A DNA stretch of 64,000 nucleotides, taken from assembly GCF_027943255.1 (NCBI RefSeq), contig NC_072894.1, forward strand, positions 134,655,601 through 134,719,600, in the 5' to 3' direction. Source of the DNA: Anastrepha obliqua. Lineage: Eukaryota > Arthropoda > Insecta > Diptera > Tephritidae. This document shows positions 44,975 through 54,887 of the stretch, piece after piece (position 1 is the first letter of the stretch; the number at the start of each line of letters is the position of its first letter). A model generated the notes under the pieces. It had not been told where the DNA came from, did no database searches, and saw only the letters and a program-made list of their open reading frames with translations. The position numbers and the translations under genes are program-made.

Positions 44975-47900
44975 ATGCCGAATAACGTCATAAAGAGCAG
45001 CAGCGCTAGCGCCAGCAGTACAAGTAATGGGCGCAGCAGCAGTAGCAATAACAGTAGCAGCAGTAGTAGTGCCAATACGAATGCAGCAAAGTCAATTAGT
45101 AGCCATAAAAATGAGACAAAAGCGTCATCTGCATCGTCAACGTCGTCAACTATCTTAGCTTCAGCCAACACACTGCCAGACAAAAGCGATATAATTAAGC
45201 AGTCCAACAACAACGAACGTATTGCTTCACATCGGCGTGATGGTTCCTGTCTTACCGGAATACAGCGACAACCGTTTCGTAAGCTTCATTATGAAAGTCC
45301 GCAGATTCAGTTTCGTGATGCGACATCAGCATCGAATGCCGGCAATGTGGTGCTGAATGATGGACGAAGTGATTTGTTGGTGTATACCGAGGATGGGCAT
45401 TTGGTTTCGGCTAGTTTAGAAGCGCTCATCACACATATGGTGCCTACCAGCGATTACTATCCGGAACAGAATTTTATATTCGCTTTTTTGCTCAGCGCGC
45501 GTCTATTTGTGCGGCCGCATGAATTACTAGCGCAGATTTCTCAAACATGGGAACGTCAACAGCAAAAACAGCAGCAGGAGCAACAGCAAAATCAGCCACA
45601 TGGGGTAGATGTTGTCGACGAGGCACATTTCAGTCACTTGGCTGTAGCAGCATCAGCGTCGCCGTTAATGCAACGCAAAATTGCTAATAATGCTGCTATA
45701 TTGCCGCCAGCAGTTGGTCATAATGAAGTGAATGTGATTGTAGATGGCCATCTAAAACAGCGTACCGCCATACAGTTAAGCGCACAAAATTGTATACGTT
45801 TGCTTGCCGAGTGGATTGATACTTTTCCGTATGATTTTCGAGATGAACGCCTGATGCAGCAAGTACGCATTTTGGCGCGCAAATGTGTCTATATTGATAA
45901 TGCGCTCGGTAGAAGGGTGTCACGAATTTTACAGTTGTTAGTGCATCGCCTCACAGTGCTAGAGCAATACGAGGCGACATTGCAAGCGATGGCAGCTACA
46001 GATCTCACTACAGGCAGCAATCAGCAACAACTACCGCACTACAATACATCGGCAGCGGCGTCCGCCACTGCTGCCAATCAAAGCAGTACGCACAACTCAT
46101 TGGTGGGTTGTGTAAAAAGTCACACGCTTCATACCAGCAGCATCGCAGACACAAACAAACAAACAACCACGAACAATTCAAATTCACTGGGCTCTGGTGC
46201 GGTGGCAGCTGTAGCAGCGACCATAGATGGTAATAACACACATGAAGTGCATGGCATCATGGATATCTGTCCGAGTTGTGCACAGTTGGCGCATCAGCTG
46301 ACAGCCATCGAACTCGAACGACTCTCGCACATTGGTCCGGAGGAATTTGTACAAGCTTTCGCCAAGGAATATCAACATACCATTGATGGCAAGTCGATAG
46401 CGGCTACTTCAACGAATGCTGCTAAGAACTCGACGAACATTGACTCTACAACGTTGAATGATATGAAAAAAACACGCAATTTGGAATCGTACGTGGAGTG
46501 GTTTAACCGGCTGAGCTACCTGACTGCAACAGAGATTGTAAAGGTATAAATGAATGTGCCAGTGTATGTGTGTGTGTGCATTAGAATCTTTCATTTCAAT
46601 TGGCTTGCAACTTGTTTTAACTTTGTCGCATACTATATTTTAGTACCCGAAGAAGAAGCAGCGTGTACGTATTATCGAATTCTGGATTGAGACGGCGCGG
46701 GAGTGCTTCAACATAGGCAACTTTAACAGTTTGATGGCGATTATAGCTGGTTTGAATTTAGCGCCAATATCGAGGCTTAAGAAAACGGTAAGAGGCCCTT
46801 ATTCTTATAGTAGAAATTAAAGAACGAATAATATTATCAAGTTGTAAGAAATACGATTTTGCTGATAGACTGAATTAGATTGTTAAAATTAGATGGAGGA
46901 CAACAATTTGCAACTCGACTTAGTTCATTATGCAGGAGAGCACTGAATAAGTATTCGCAACTTTGTTTGCAGTTTTGAAGACTGATCAGGAGGTATGCAA
47001 GTCTCTGATTTAGCAGTTGGTAGTGAATTGTTAATTTTTCAACTCTAACAAACTAATTTGTGAAAAAGCGCCAGACAAGTGGAGAACGTTGGTCATTGTA
47101 ACGTTGGTTGGTTGTAACTTTACTCAATAAGGTTTTTACAATTACAAGTAGACTCATTTTTCTCGTTTCCGAAATCGTATTGCTATGTATACATTAAATT
47201 CGTAATTTGTTTCGCCTTCATTGAAAAAAAAAAAATTAAGTGGAATGCATTATTTCGAAAATTGATGTTTTTTATTTCTTGCACTTTGGGGTCCTCTGAC
47301 CAGCTTTAAACAGCGCAAAAATCGTTCGGCATTACTGATAATTCGGTTAGATGTCCTCATTACGAAATTTTTTTTTTATCTATTTATTTACTTATTTACA
47401 TATAACTGGTCTACATGTAACTAAAAAAATCTATATTTATATTTCTTTTACGCCAAGTGGTCAAAAGTGCAATCTGCAAAATTCTCTGTGCTGGAACATC
47501 AAATGGATCCTACATCGAATTTCAATAGTTATCGCTCAACACTTAAAGCCGCCATGTGGCGTTCCGAAGGCGCTACCGAAGAACGTGAACGCATAATCAT
47601 TCCATTTTTTAGTTTATTCGTTAAGGATTTATATTTTTTAAACGAAGGCTGTTCGAATCGGTAAGTAAGAAACTACGGGGGAAAAAAATAAAATCTTAGG
47701 TAGAGTGGGGCTTTGTCGAAATTTTAAATATTCAAATATTTTTGAGCGTCGGCATATTGTTAGTCTTGCCATAAATTCTGTGACAAATTTTACAATGCAT
47801 ACGGCAAGGCGCATCCATTAAAGGTGGTGGCACTAGACCAACAACAATGGTCTGTACGTTTGATTGTCAAAGCAAAGTATTGGGAAACTAGAAAACAAAT

Positions 47901-49604
47901 ATTAAATTCGCCTTGTTTTATTCTGAGTTGGCAGCTACATGGACCCGGTGAAAGAAAAAAAAAACAAATCCGCTGATTTACCAACACCACCTTTAGTAAA
48001 TTCGCCTTTGGCATACGACGAGGCGAAATTCGCAGAAAAAAATTCCGTTATTTTTGCTTTTGTTCGCATGCATTGTCCATTCATAAATTATACTCAGTTT
48101 CGTGGCCTTCCGTCGCTCAACTGGTCATCTTTTGTCGCGTTTCACAGATGAGAAAATTTTCACTGTTAAAGAAGTTTTTAATAAGCAAAACGACAAAATC
48201 TTTGCTAAAACTTTTAAAGACGCCAAAAAAGTTTGTTTTAAGGGTTCAGCGTAGCCACTATCCAGCCTCCGTAATGGTTTGGTGGGGCGTGTCTTCTAAG
48301 GGCGTTACATCTTGTCATATTTGAAAAAGGGGTTAAGACCGGGCCAAAAGTTCGCCAGGAGGATATCTTAGAAGGCCTTTGGAACCAGTACTGAATTCAA
48401 TGGAGAGCTTTGGACCTTCCAGCAAGATTCCGCTCTAGCACATAAGGCAAAAACCTCACAACAGTGGCTAAACAACAATAGATCAAATTTCTGGGTTCAT
48501 AGTCGGACTAGATCTAAATCCATTGGACTACAGTTTGTGGTTAGAAATAGAGAACATGACCTGTCGAAGACCTCACAGAAATTTGAAGAGTCTCAAACAA
48601 TTCTTGCTTCGAGTAGTGACGCCAATATCCAATAGCTGAATGGCCTAATCGTTTGACGGCTTGGGTCAAAGCAAATGGTGACCATTTCGAATGAAAATTT
48701 AAAAGTTTTCTTTTCATAAAACTAACTTCATTAAAAAAGTATTATAATTTTATATTTATAACGGACTTAACTTGTAACAGAACTTATGACAGGACTAAGT
48801 ATATTTATGCATATGAATCTTCGTGCAAGAAACACCCAAACGAAAATTTTTTTCTAATAGCGGTCGCCCCTCGACAGGCAATGGCAAACCTCCGAGTGTA
48901 TTTCTGCCATGAAAAGCTTCTCATAACAAATATTCGCCGTTCGGAGTCGGCCAAAGCGAATCTATTAAAGGTGGTGTTGGTAAATCAGCTGAGTTGTTTT
49001 TTCCTTTTCCGTGTCCATGTTGCTGTCAGCGTTTTTGGTCTAGTGCCGCTACCTTTAATGAATGCGCCTTGGAGTCGGCTTAAAATTTAGAAGAAAATGC
49101 TTGCTTAGGTAGAGTTTCATGTGTACACATTTTTCTCGAAACTTTTATTATTATTTTGGCATCATATGTAGAACACTAGACCACTTAAGACAGTTTTTGA
49201 GAGGGTTTTTAAGAGGGTGTTTGGCCATAGGCGTATATGAGTTGGTCTTTCTCGAAAAGTTACTTTTTTTCAAATACTCTAAAATTGAATTTTCGCTTTT
49301 CTCTTTCACCTACAGTTTGCCAAACAATCATATCAATTTTGAAAAATGTTCACAACTCGCCAAACAGGTGATGGAGTTCAACGAATGGAAGAAGGTAACT
49401 TGTCCATTTGAGCAGCTGCCAAATGTGATTGCATATCTGCAGACTAGCAGTGTTTTGAATGAGAACACACTTTCGATGGCGTCATTCGAGTGTGAACCGC
49501 CCGAGAATACAGAGGAGAAAGGTCGTTACAAAACGGTTAAAGCCGAAACGAAACAACAATTATTACATCAATTGCAAGAGCAACAACATCAACAACAACC
49601 ATAG
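44975..49604 (+). CDS. RASGEF1: RASGEF1-type Ras-family guanine nucleotide exchange factor
   Basis: Exons 44975-46543 (plus 5' UTR from 44846), 46644-46787, 47458-47660 and 49316-49604 join in phase to 734 residues. The N-terminus is Ser/Ala-rich. RasGEF_N starts near residue 133: DLLVYTEDGHLVSASLEALI, HMVPTSDYYPEQNFIFAFLL, a Gln-rich insert at about 196-208, then FPYDFRDERLMQQVRILARK. After a second low-complexity insert, the CDC25 catalytic domain begins near 430: LTAIELERLSHIGPEEFVQA, KTRNLESYVEWFNRLSYLTA, ECFNIGNFNSLMAIIAGLNL, LEHQMDPTSNF, IIIPFFSLFVKDLYFLNEGC and MASFECEPPENTEEKGRYKT. The family activates Rap2/Ras-type GTPases by nucleotide release. The start ATG is inferred: an in-frame TGA at 44882 excludes upstream extension. 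Several AATAAA-like signals follow, for example at 51051. Confidence 0.88.
47805..48010 (+). mobile_element. hAT-type MITE, copy 1 (206 bp, 8-bp duplication)
   Basis: Ends CAAGGCGCATCCATTAAAGG (47805) and, on the other strand, CAAAGGCGAATTTACTAAAG (ending 48010) fit the hAT end rule YARNG. Flanks GCATACGG (47797-47804) and GCATACGA (48011-48018) form an 8-bp duplication with one mismatch. The interior has GGCACTAGACCAA on the left and GCTGATTTACCAACACCAC on the right. It lies in the last intron of the RASGEF1-type gene. Confidence 0.75.
48110..48700 (+). pseudogene. Tc1/mariner-superfamily transposase fragment
   Basis: Broken plus-strand frames read RFTDEKIFTVKEVFNKQND (first Asp, about 48140-48195), FNGELWTFQQDSALAHKAKT (second Asp, about 48400-48455), GLDLNPLDY (third Asp, about 48508-48535) and a C-terminal VKANGDHFE. 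A middle stretch contains VQRSHYPASVMVWWGVSSKG in another frame. The first Asp and the C-terminus lie in different frames. No terminal repeats were found. It is an old copy in the last intron of the RASGEF1-type gene. Confidence 0.7.
48845..49100 (+). repeat. SINE body fragment interrupted by a hAT MITE
   Basis: CTAATAGCGGTCGCCCCTCG, CAATGGCAAACCTCCGAG and GCCGTTCGGAGTCGGC match the body of the SINE at 29147. The sequence is split at 48951 and resumes at 49072 with GAGTCGGCTTAAAATTTAG. The head and 3' tail of the SINE are absent. Confidence 0.7.
48952..49071 (-). mobile_element. hAT-type MITE, copy 2 (120 bp), inside a SINE
   Basis: In inverse orientation to copy 1, the ends are CAAAGCGAATCTATTAAAGG (48952) and the inverse of CAAGGCGCATTCATTAAAGG (ending 49071). 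The target duplication GAGTCGGC (48944-48951 and 49072-49079) is exact and consists of SINE sequence. The interior is shorter than in copy 1 but shares both ends, including GGCACTAGACCAA and CAGCTGATTTACCAACACCA on the minus strand. Confidence 0.8.
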
Positions 49605-51475
49605 TTTATTGCAGCAGTGTCGTAGCAAAGAGAAATAGGATATTATTTTTTAGAGAATATGTATGTCTGTACTAAAGGGGTATATGCGGCGCAAACTGTT
49701 GTATTTGACATCATTGATCGAATACTCGGAACAACTTTGAACTATTTTTATGTTTTTTGCGATTGCGATTGCAAATGGTGGAAAAAATGCATTACTACAA
49801 AAACAAAAGTTACTTGCGCTGCAATATGAATATTACTCAATCATTTATTTTTGTTTCTAGCATTTGTTGCAGAACGCTTGCCATTTTTTGATACCTACTT
49901 TGATATTTTCGAAACGTTTTTAACGTATTCTAAGTCTAGTTACATATACTTTTAGCATATAAGATGAAAAGAGCGAAAGCAACAACAAACAAACCACAAA
50001 CAAATAGTAACGTAGTAAAATAAAATTAAAAATAATTTGAGCACAATTTTGTTGGCTTCAAAAGTCAACGGGATTTATAGCGGACTACTTAACAACTTGA
50101 CGACGCAACAACATTCTGGGGTTGCCAGTAATTGTACTTAATGCATTTAGTAATTTATCGTATACATAACAAACAAACAAAAAATTTAAGACCATCTCAA
50201 ATAACACTAAATCCGCAACAAAAGAAAAACGAAAAAAATCATTACAAATTTCTATAAGAACTTATTTTTATTGTTTTATGTTTTATTTTATTGTATTTTT
50301 ACTTAATTTAATTTTTCGTTTAATTTTTTACTCTTAAGTGACAGCCTTTGTGTTTAACTTCAAAAGGATTTAATGTACAACCCTGCGTGTTTCTGTAATT
50401 TAACATGTACTCTATATGTTTAAAAAATATTTAAAAATCACTCTACGTAAGTTGTAATTGTACTATATACATACAAACACACTTGCACATGCATTGCTAG
50501 CATACATATGTACATGCAACAAAAATGTATGCACACAGTTATATAATGCATTTGATATTTATGAGGATATTGCGTGTTTCTATTGCTAAGTTGACAGTAT
50601 TTATATTTACATCTACAATTTACTATTATATAGTTGAAATATGGCGATGGGAGATCAAAGAAAGTTTACGAAACAAAAACAAAAACAAAAAGAAACAAAA
50701 AAATATTGTAACTCATTGGTTATCTATTGTATTACAAAAAGTGCTCATTATAAAAGCATGCAAAATGCAGTATTTACGTTCATAAACATTTTCTTTATAT
50801 ACTCGTGAAAAACCATTACAAAACCCTTACATTTACACCCCATTCAATATCAGTAAGGAAAAACCAAACAATCTAAAATTTTTGAAAATCTGAAAATAAC
50901 TACAATATTGTGCGAAAAGAAACTTAACGAATATGTGAAACAAGAAAACAGAGGTAGGACTGGTGGTAGCTATTACGATGCTTTCCTTTATAAGATTATT
51001 AACCTAAGCTAAACTTTTTAAAGAACAAATTAACAACAACATAAAAGAAAAATAAACAAATTCTTAACTAAATTCAGAAGCTGAGAACAACAAACAAAAC
51101 AACAACAAATAAATTCTACAAAAAACCGATTACTTTCCAAAAAAAAAAAAAATACTGGTAAATATGCACTTTCATTCGAGTTGTAGCAAAAATCGTGCTG
51201 GGGGGAGATTTTATATTTAGATTTAAATTTACTGGAGGTTTGTACTACGACCCATCGCCTTTTGTGCCCTCTACTTTTCTACTCATCACAGTACCTCATC
51301 CGCACTCGACCGAGTTCCGTTATTAAACTTAAGATAGAGTGGGTTGGACTGAGCGTATGCGCTTTTCTTCCGGCTGCGAATGGCCGAGATGTCACTACCT
51401 TCTACGCGCTATAGCGCTGCATTCAAGGAGAAGGGGCATTGGCGCCTCCTCGGACTCGTCAAAGAAACAACAAGA
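49605..51475. other. 3' UTR and downstream flank of the RASGEF1-type gene
   Basis: This is an A-rich, transposon-poor stretch with several polyadenylation-like signals (for example 51051-51056), consistent with a long 3' UTR. I see no other gene. Confidence 0.5.
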
Positions 51476-52274
51476 GGGTATGTTCAACAATGCATTATAA
51501 TGCGCAACATACCATATCAGAGTGAGCAGTGCGTTCAAAGTTGCAAATATGGCAGTACTGCAAATGCAATGCGTTCTTAAACGTCATTTTTGTATCAAAA
51601 GTCGTGCATTATTTGCAGCAAAAATTTTCACACTGCCAATAAATAGGCTAGTACAATGTCTGACGAAGAGTGGGTATTTAATTATTTATTTTAGCTTTTA
51701 ATACAAAAATTGATGAAAAATACGATATTTAAACTTTATTTTATTATACTTTTCTTGGTTTTAGTGATTACTTTAGTACATCGGAGATAAAATTACTGAT
51801 CAGAGTCCGACTGAGCATGGAGAACGAGTTCACGTCGGAAAGGAGGAAAAAGAACGTGCTCTGGGCTAAGGTCGTAGATGAAGTAAAAAAAGTTAATACA
51901 GATTTAAAAATAGATAGAAACATCGGCCAGCGAAATAAAATATATCCTCGGGAAACGATTTTATTGTTTCAAAAAAATTCTTATTTTTGGGTATTTTCCG
52001 TTTTGATATTAAACTTTTGACAAGATATGTCTTTCTTTTAAGCTTTACACGGTTTTTTTTCTTAAATTTAATAAAAGACTATCGGTTTTTTCCTCATATA
52101 CATCGTCCATGACCAAACTTAGTAACAATTCCATTTTACTGCACAGCGCGTTCATAAATGCAACAAATCTATTTGCAATTTTTCAACAAATCTTTCAGTT
52201 GCATGAATTGTCACATTGACAGTGCTGCCAGCGCTGCAAGTACTGCGCATTATAATGCGTTTCTGAACATAGTC
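51476..52274. mobile_element. ~800 bp DNA transposon with palindromic CGCATTATAATGCG ends and a Myb/SANT-like ORF
   Basis: Left end GGGTATGTTCAACAATGCATTATAATGCGC (from 51476, shown here in two overlapping 20-mers or fewer: GGGTATGTTCAACAATGCAT and GCATTATAATGCGC) matches the inverse of the right end (GACTATGTTCAGAAACGCAT, ending 52274). Subterminal GGCAGTACTGC and CTGCAAGTACTGC blocks extend the symmetry. Inside, ATGTCTGACGAAGAG (51657) is followed by an acceptor near 51765 and a frame reading DYFSTSEIKLLIRVRLSMEN then VLWAKVVDEVKKVN. This resembles a Myb/SANT-like (MADF-type) domain, as in accessory proteins of some DNA transposons. No duplication was identified. Confidence 0.5.
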
Positions 52275-53250
52275 ATCCCCTGCGGGTTGGGATTTCCCCT
52301 GGCGTAGCCCTATAGTTTGGTTTGAGCTAATCTCCTGTGTTGTCCCATAGCAAGGACGGGGCTCGGGTTCTGTTAATGGTGCGGTCGCAACCTCTCTTGC
52401 AAATGGGTCCGCTACTTCGTTCCCAGCTATCTTCTGGGACCCAAATTAGCTGTATGCGATTGTGCGTACCTAACAGATTCATTTTCTCGATACACTCAAT
52501 GAACAGTGAGGACATGATGACAAAGCCTTGAGTGCCGCCTGACTGACCTTTAAGTTAATCTCTGCACTTAGACAGATGGCATACAACTCCGCTTGGAAGA
52601 TGCTTGGGAAAAATACCCATCGGCACAGAGTAATTGGTTTTGCGGCCATATATTCCAGCGCCTATGTCTTCTGGTGTCTTTGAGCTACCTGTATACCAGG
52701 GCAGGGTACACTCCTGGAGTTTACTTTCAAATGCAGGTGTACTCCAGTTTACCTTGTCGTCCAGTTCAATTCTGGGTTTCTTATCGAATTTGATGACTTT
52801 AGTGATATCATCTCAGGGTGATTGGGTAAGTGGTAACTGCAGACTCTGCAATTTCATACTCCTTTGTCGAAGCCTTTCCGAGTAATATTTAACAGGGTAC
52901 GCTTGGCTCATTCACAAATCTAATTCGCTGCCCAATCTTGCTATTACTGATCTCCTTTATTACTGGTGTAGGGAGAGATGGCTTTTTCGACGGGCTTATA
53001 TGGGAGCAGATTACAAAAATGCTAGCTAATATCCGCAGTGGTACATACGACAAATGGGGTCGGGCAGTAGTACTCCTTTAACTTTGCTGTGGGGGTGGCT
53101 GTTGTGGTGAGATTTTGCCCATAAATTGGCTGTTTCTTCTTCATCACCATTTGACATTTCCAGTTTAAGGCCCAAAAAGCGCGTGGTTTTCTTTAGTTGC
53201 AGCCAAACGTGCCAGATGTATAGGGTAATAGGTAGGGCATAAGAAGGAGT
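52275..53250 (-). pseudogene. Decayed LINE fragment with RNase H domain
   Basis: On the minus strand, frames around 52640-52540 read FPSIFQAELYAICLSAEINL (RNase H with its Glu), then NRIQLIWVP at about 52460-52435 and, one frame over, AGNEVADPFARE. These are the RNase H landmarks of I/Jockey/R1-type retrotransposons. Frames are interrupted throughout. Sequence up to about 53250 may be more of the same element but cannot be aligned by eye. Confidence 0.55.
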
Positions 53251-54031
53251 TAGATTTTTACAATGTGTAACCTAGTTTTGTATGAATCGAGATCAAAATG
53301 GAGTTAGTTGCTGTATGGATGGAAATCGTGGTAAGATATACCTTTAATTTTGTGGTAGTTGCCTTCTTTCGGCGGAACGATGCCAAAATGTACTTCCAAT
53401 AATAATATTATGATGATATTCTCTCCAGGTTTGCATTGTAGATCAGTGGGTTTTGGAAGTGCTTTTCAATCTTGCCTTAAGTTGTATAGTGTACGCTTTT
53501 TCTTGAGCTAATTAAGATTTCACACTCCACTTTCACATGTTTGGAGCACCTCATCATGCACGCACTTGTTTAAATATTGGCTATAGCTGCTGGACAATTC
53601 AGATTTCCAAACTTAAAAATTCTGAGCATTCACGTCATTTGAACTGATGGTGAGTTCTGGAGCATCTCTACAGGAGCTGCTTAAACTGGTTGTGGTCCTT
53701 TATAGGGAGCAATTCCATCATATAATGTTGGAATGTTGTTGTTGTATTTTTCGTCATAGGGGGACACCCAGAGCGCCGTCAAACCTTGGTTGAAGCCTCA
53801 TCCATCGATCGATGGTCGATTCTTCGTTTCAAGCTTTGACTCGAGCAGGAACACTCGATCTCCAAGACATCCTAAAACATGTGAGTCGGTTATTCGCGAC
53901 TCTGCTAATTAACTAACTGTCTGCAGCCTTTTTTATATGTTTGCACATATCCTTAACAATAGAAAGACCTTCCATTACAAAATATGGGTGCTATTGATTA
54001 AACGCGGAAACGCCTGAATGCATACCCTGGA

Positions 54032-54878
54032 GGGAGCGTGTCATTATTCTGTATTACAAAATTCTGGTTGACAAAATTCGGTAAATTGGAAAAAATTCTG
54101 CTTTTTAAAATTCTGCTTTTTTAAAATTCTGCCTTTTAAAATTCTGCTTTCCAAAATTCTGCTTTTTCAAAATTCTGCATGTTTAATACGAAAAATTCTG
54201 CTTTATTCGAGTTTTGTGATTTTCGTCATACAAGAAGTAACAAAATAAACATTTATTCCATAAATATACATATGTATATGTTTAAGCGATAACAATATTT
54301 TAGTTTAGCCAATTACAATATTTTTTGGAATTCTTTTCAAATAATATATGTAGTGTGACTTAATTCATTTCTTTTCTTAATAATTCTTCGCAGCTGTTCG
54401 TTTTTTTTAGAAGAGTTCTACGCAAAAATACTGTGGATTGCGTAGCCGGAGTTGGACTGATGAGTGTTATTTTTTTGAAGCGCGGCCGAAGGCCGCCCAC
54501 GCGAAAAGGAGTTCTACGCAAAAATACGGTGGATTGCGTAGCCGGAGTTGGACTGATGAGGGTTATTTTTTTAAAGCGCGGCCGACGCGAAAAGAAGTTC
54601 TACGCAAAAATACTGTGGACTCTATCGAAACTGAAGAAAAAATTATTATTATTATTTTTTATTTAATATCTCGAATAATAATAAAAAATAATAATAATAA
54701 TAAATTAAATAATTACATTCCCTCTTTAACATTGTTAACATTATATTTTAATACAGAATTTTGAAAGCAGAATTTTAGAAAGCAGAATTTTAAAAAAGCA
54801 GAATTTTAAAGAGCAGAATTTTAAAAAGCACAATTTTGTTTTTAGAATTTTGTACATACAGAATTTCGACACCAACCC
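54032..54878. mobile_element. Foldback-type transposon with subrepeat TIRs and 9-bp duplication
   Basis: The exact 9-base duplication TACCCTGGA (54023-54031 and 54879-54887) flanks 847 bp. The ends GGGAGCGTGTC and, inversely, GGGTTGGTGTC lead into long inverted arms made of short direct repeats of AAAATTCTGCTTTTT (about 54050-54200) and AAAGCAGAATTTTA (about 54755-54870). Arms of tandem subrepeats and a 9-bp duplication are the defining traits of Drosophila FB elements. The loop holds three tandem units at 54410-54620, each with GTTCTACGCAAAAATAC and, in two, GGATTGCGTAGCCGGAGTTG and GAAGCGCGGCCGA. No transposase is encoded. Confidence 0.8.
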
Positions 54879-54887
54879 TACCCTGGA

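Noticed and set aside
44947..45213. Minus-strand poly-Leu frame, apparent signal peptide
   Set aside because: Antisense of the Ser-rich N-terminus of the RASGEF1-type protein.
54410..54620. Repeated units with intervening sequence resembling a CRISPR array
   Set aside because: Only three irregular units inside a eukaryotic foldback element; no spacers or cas genes.
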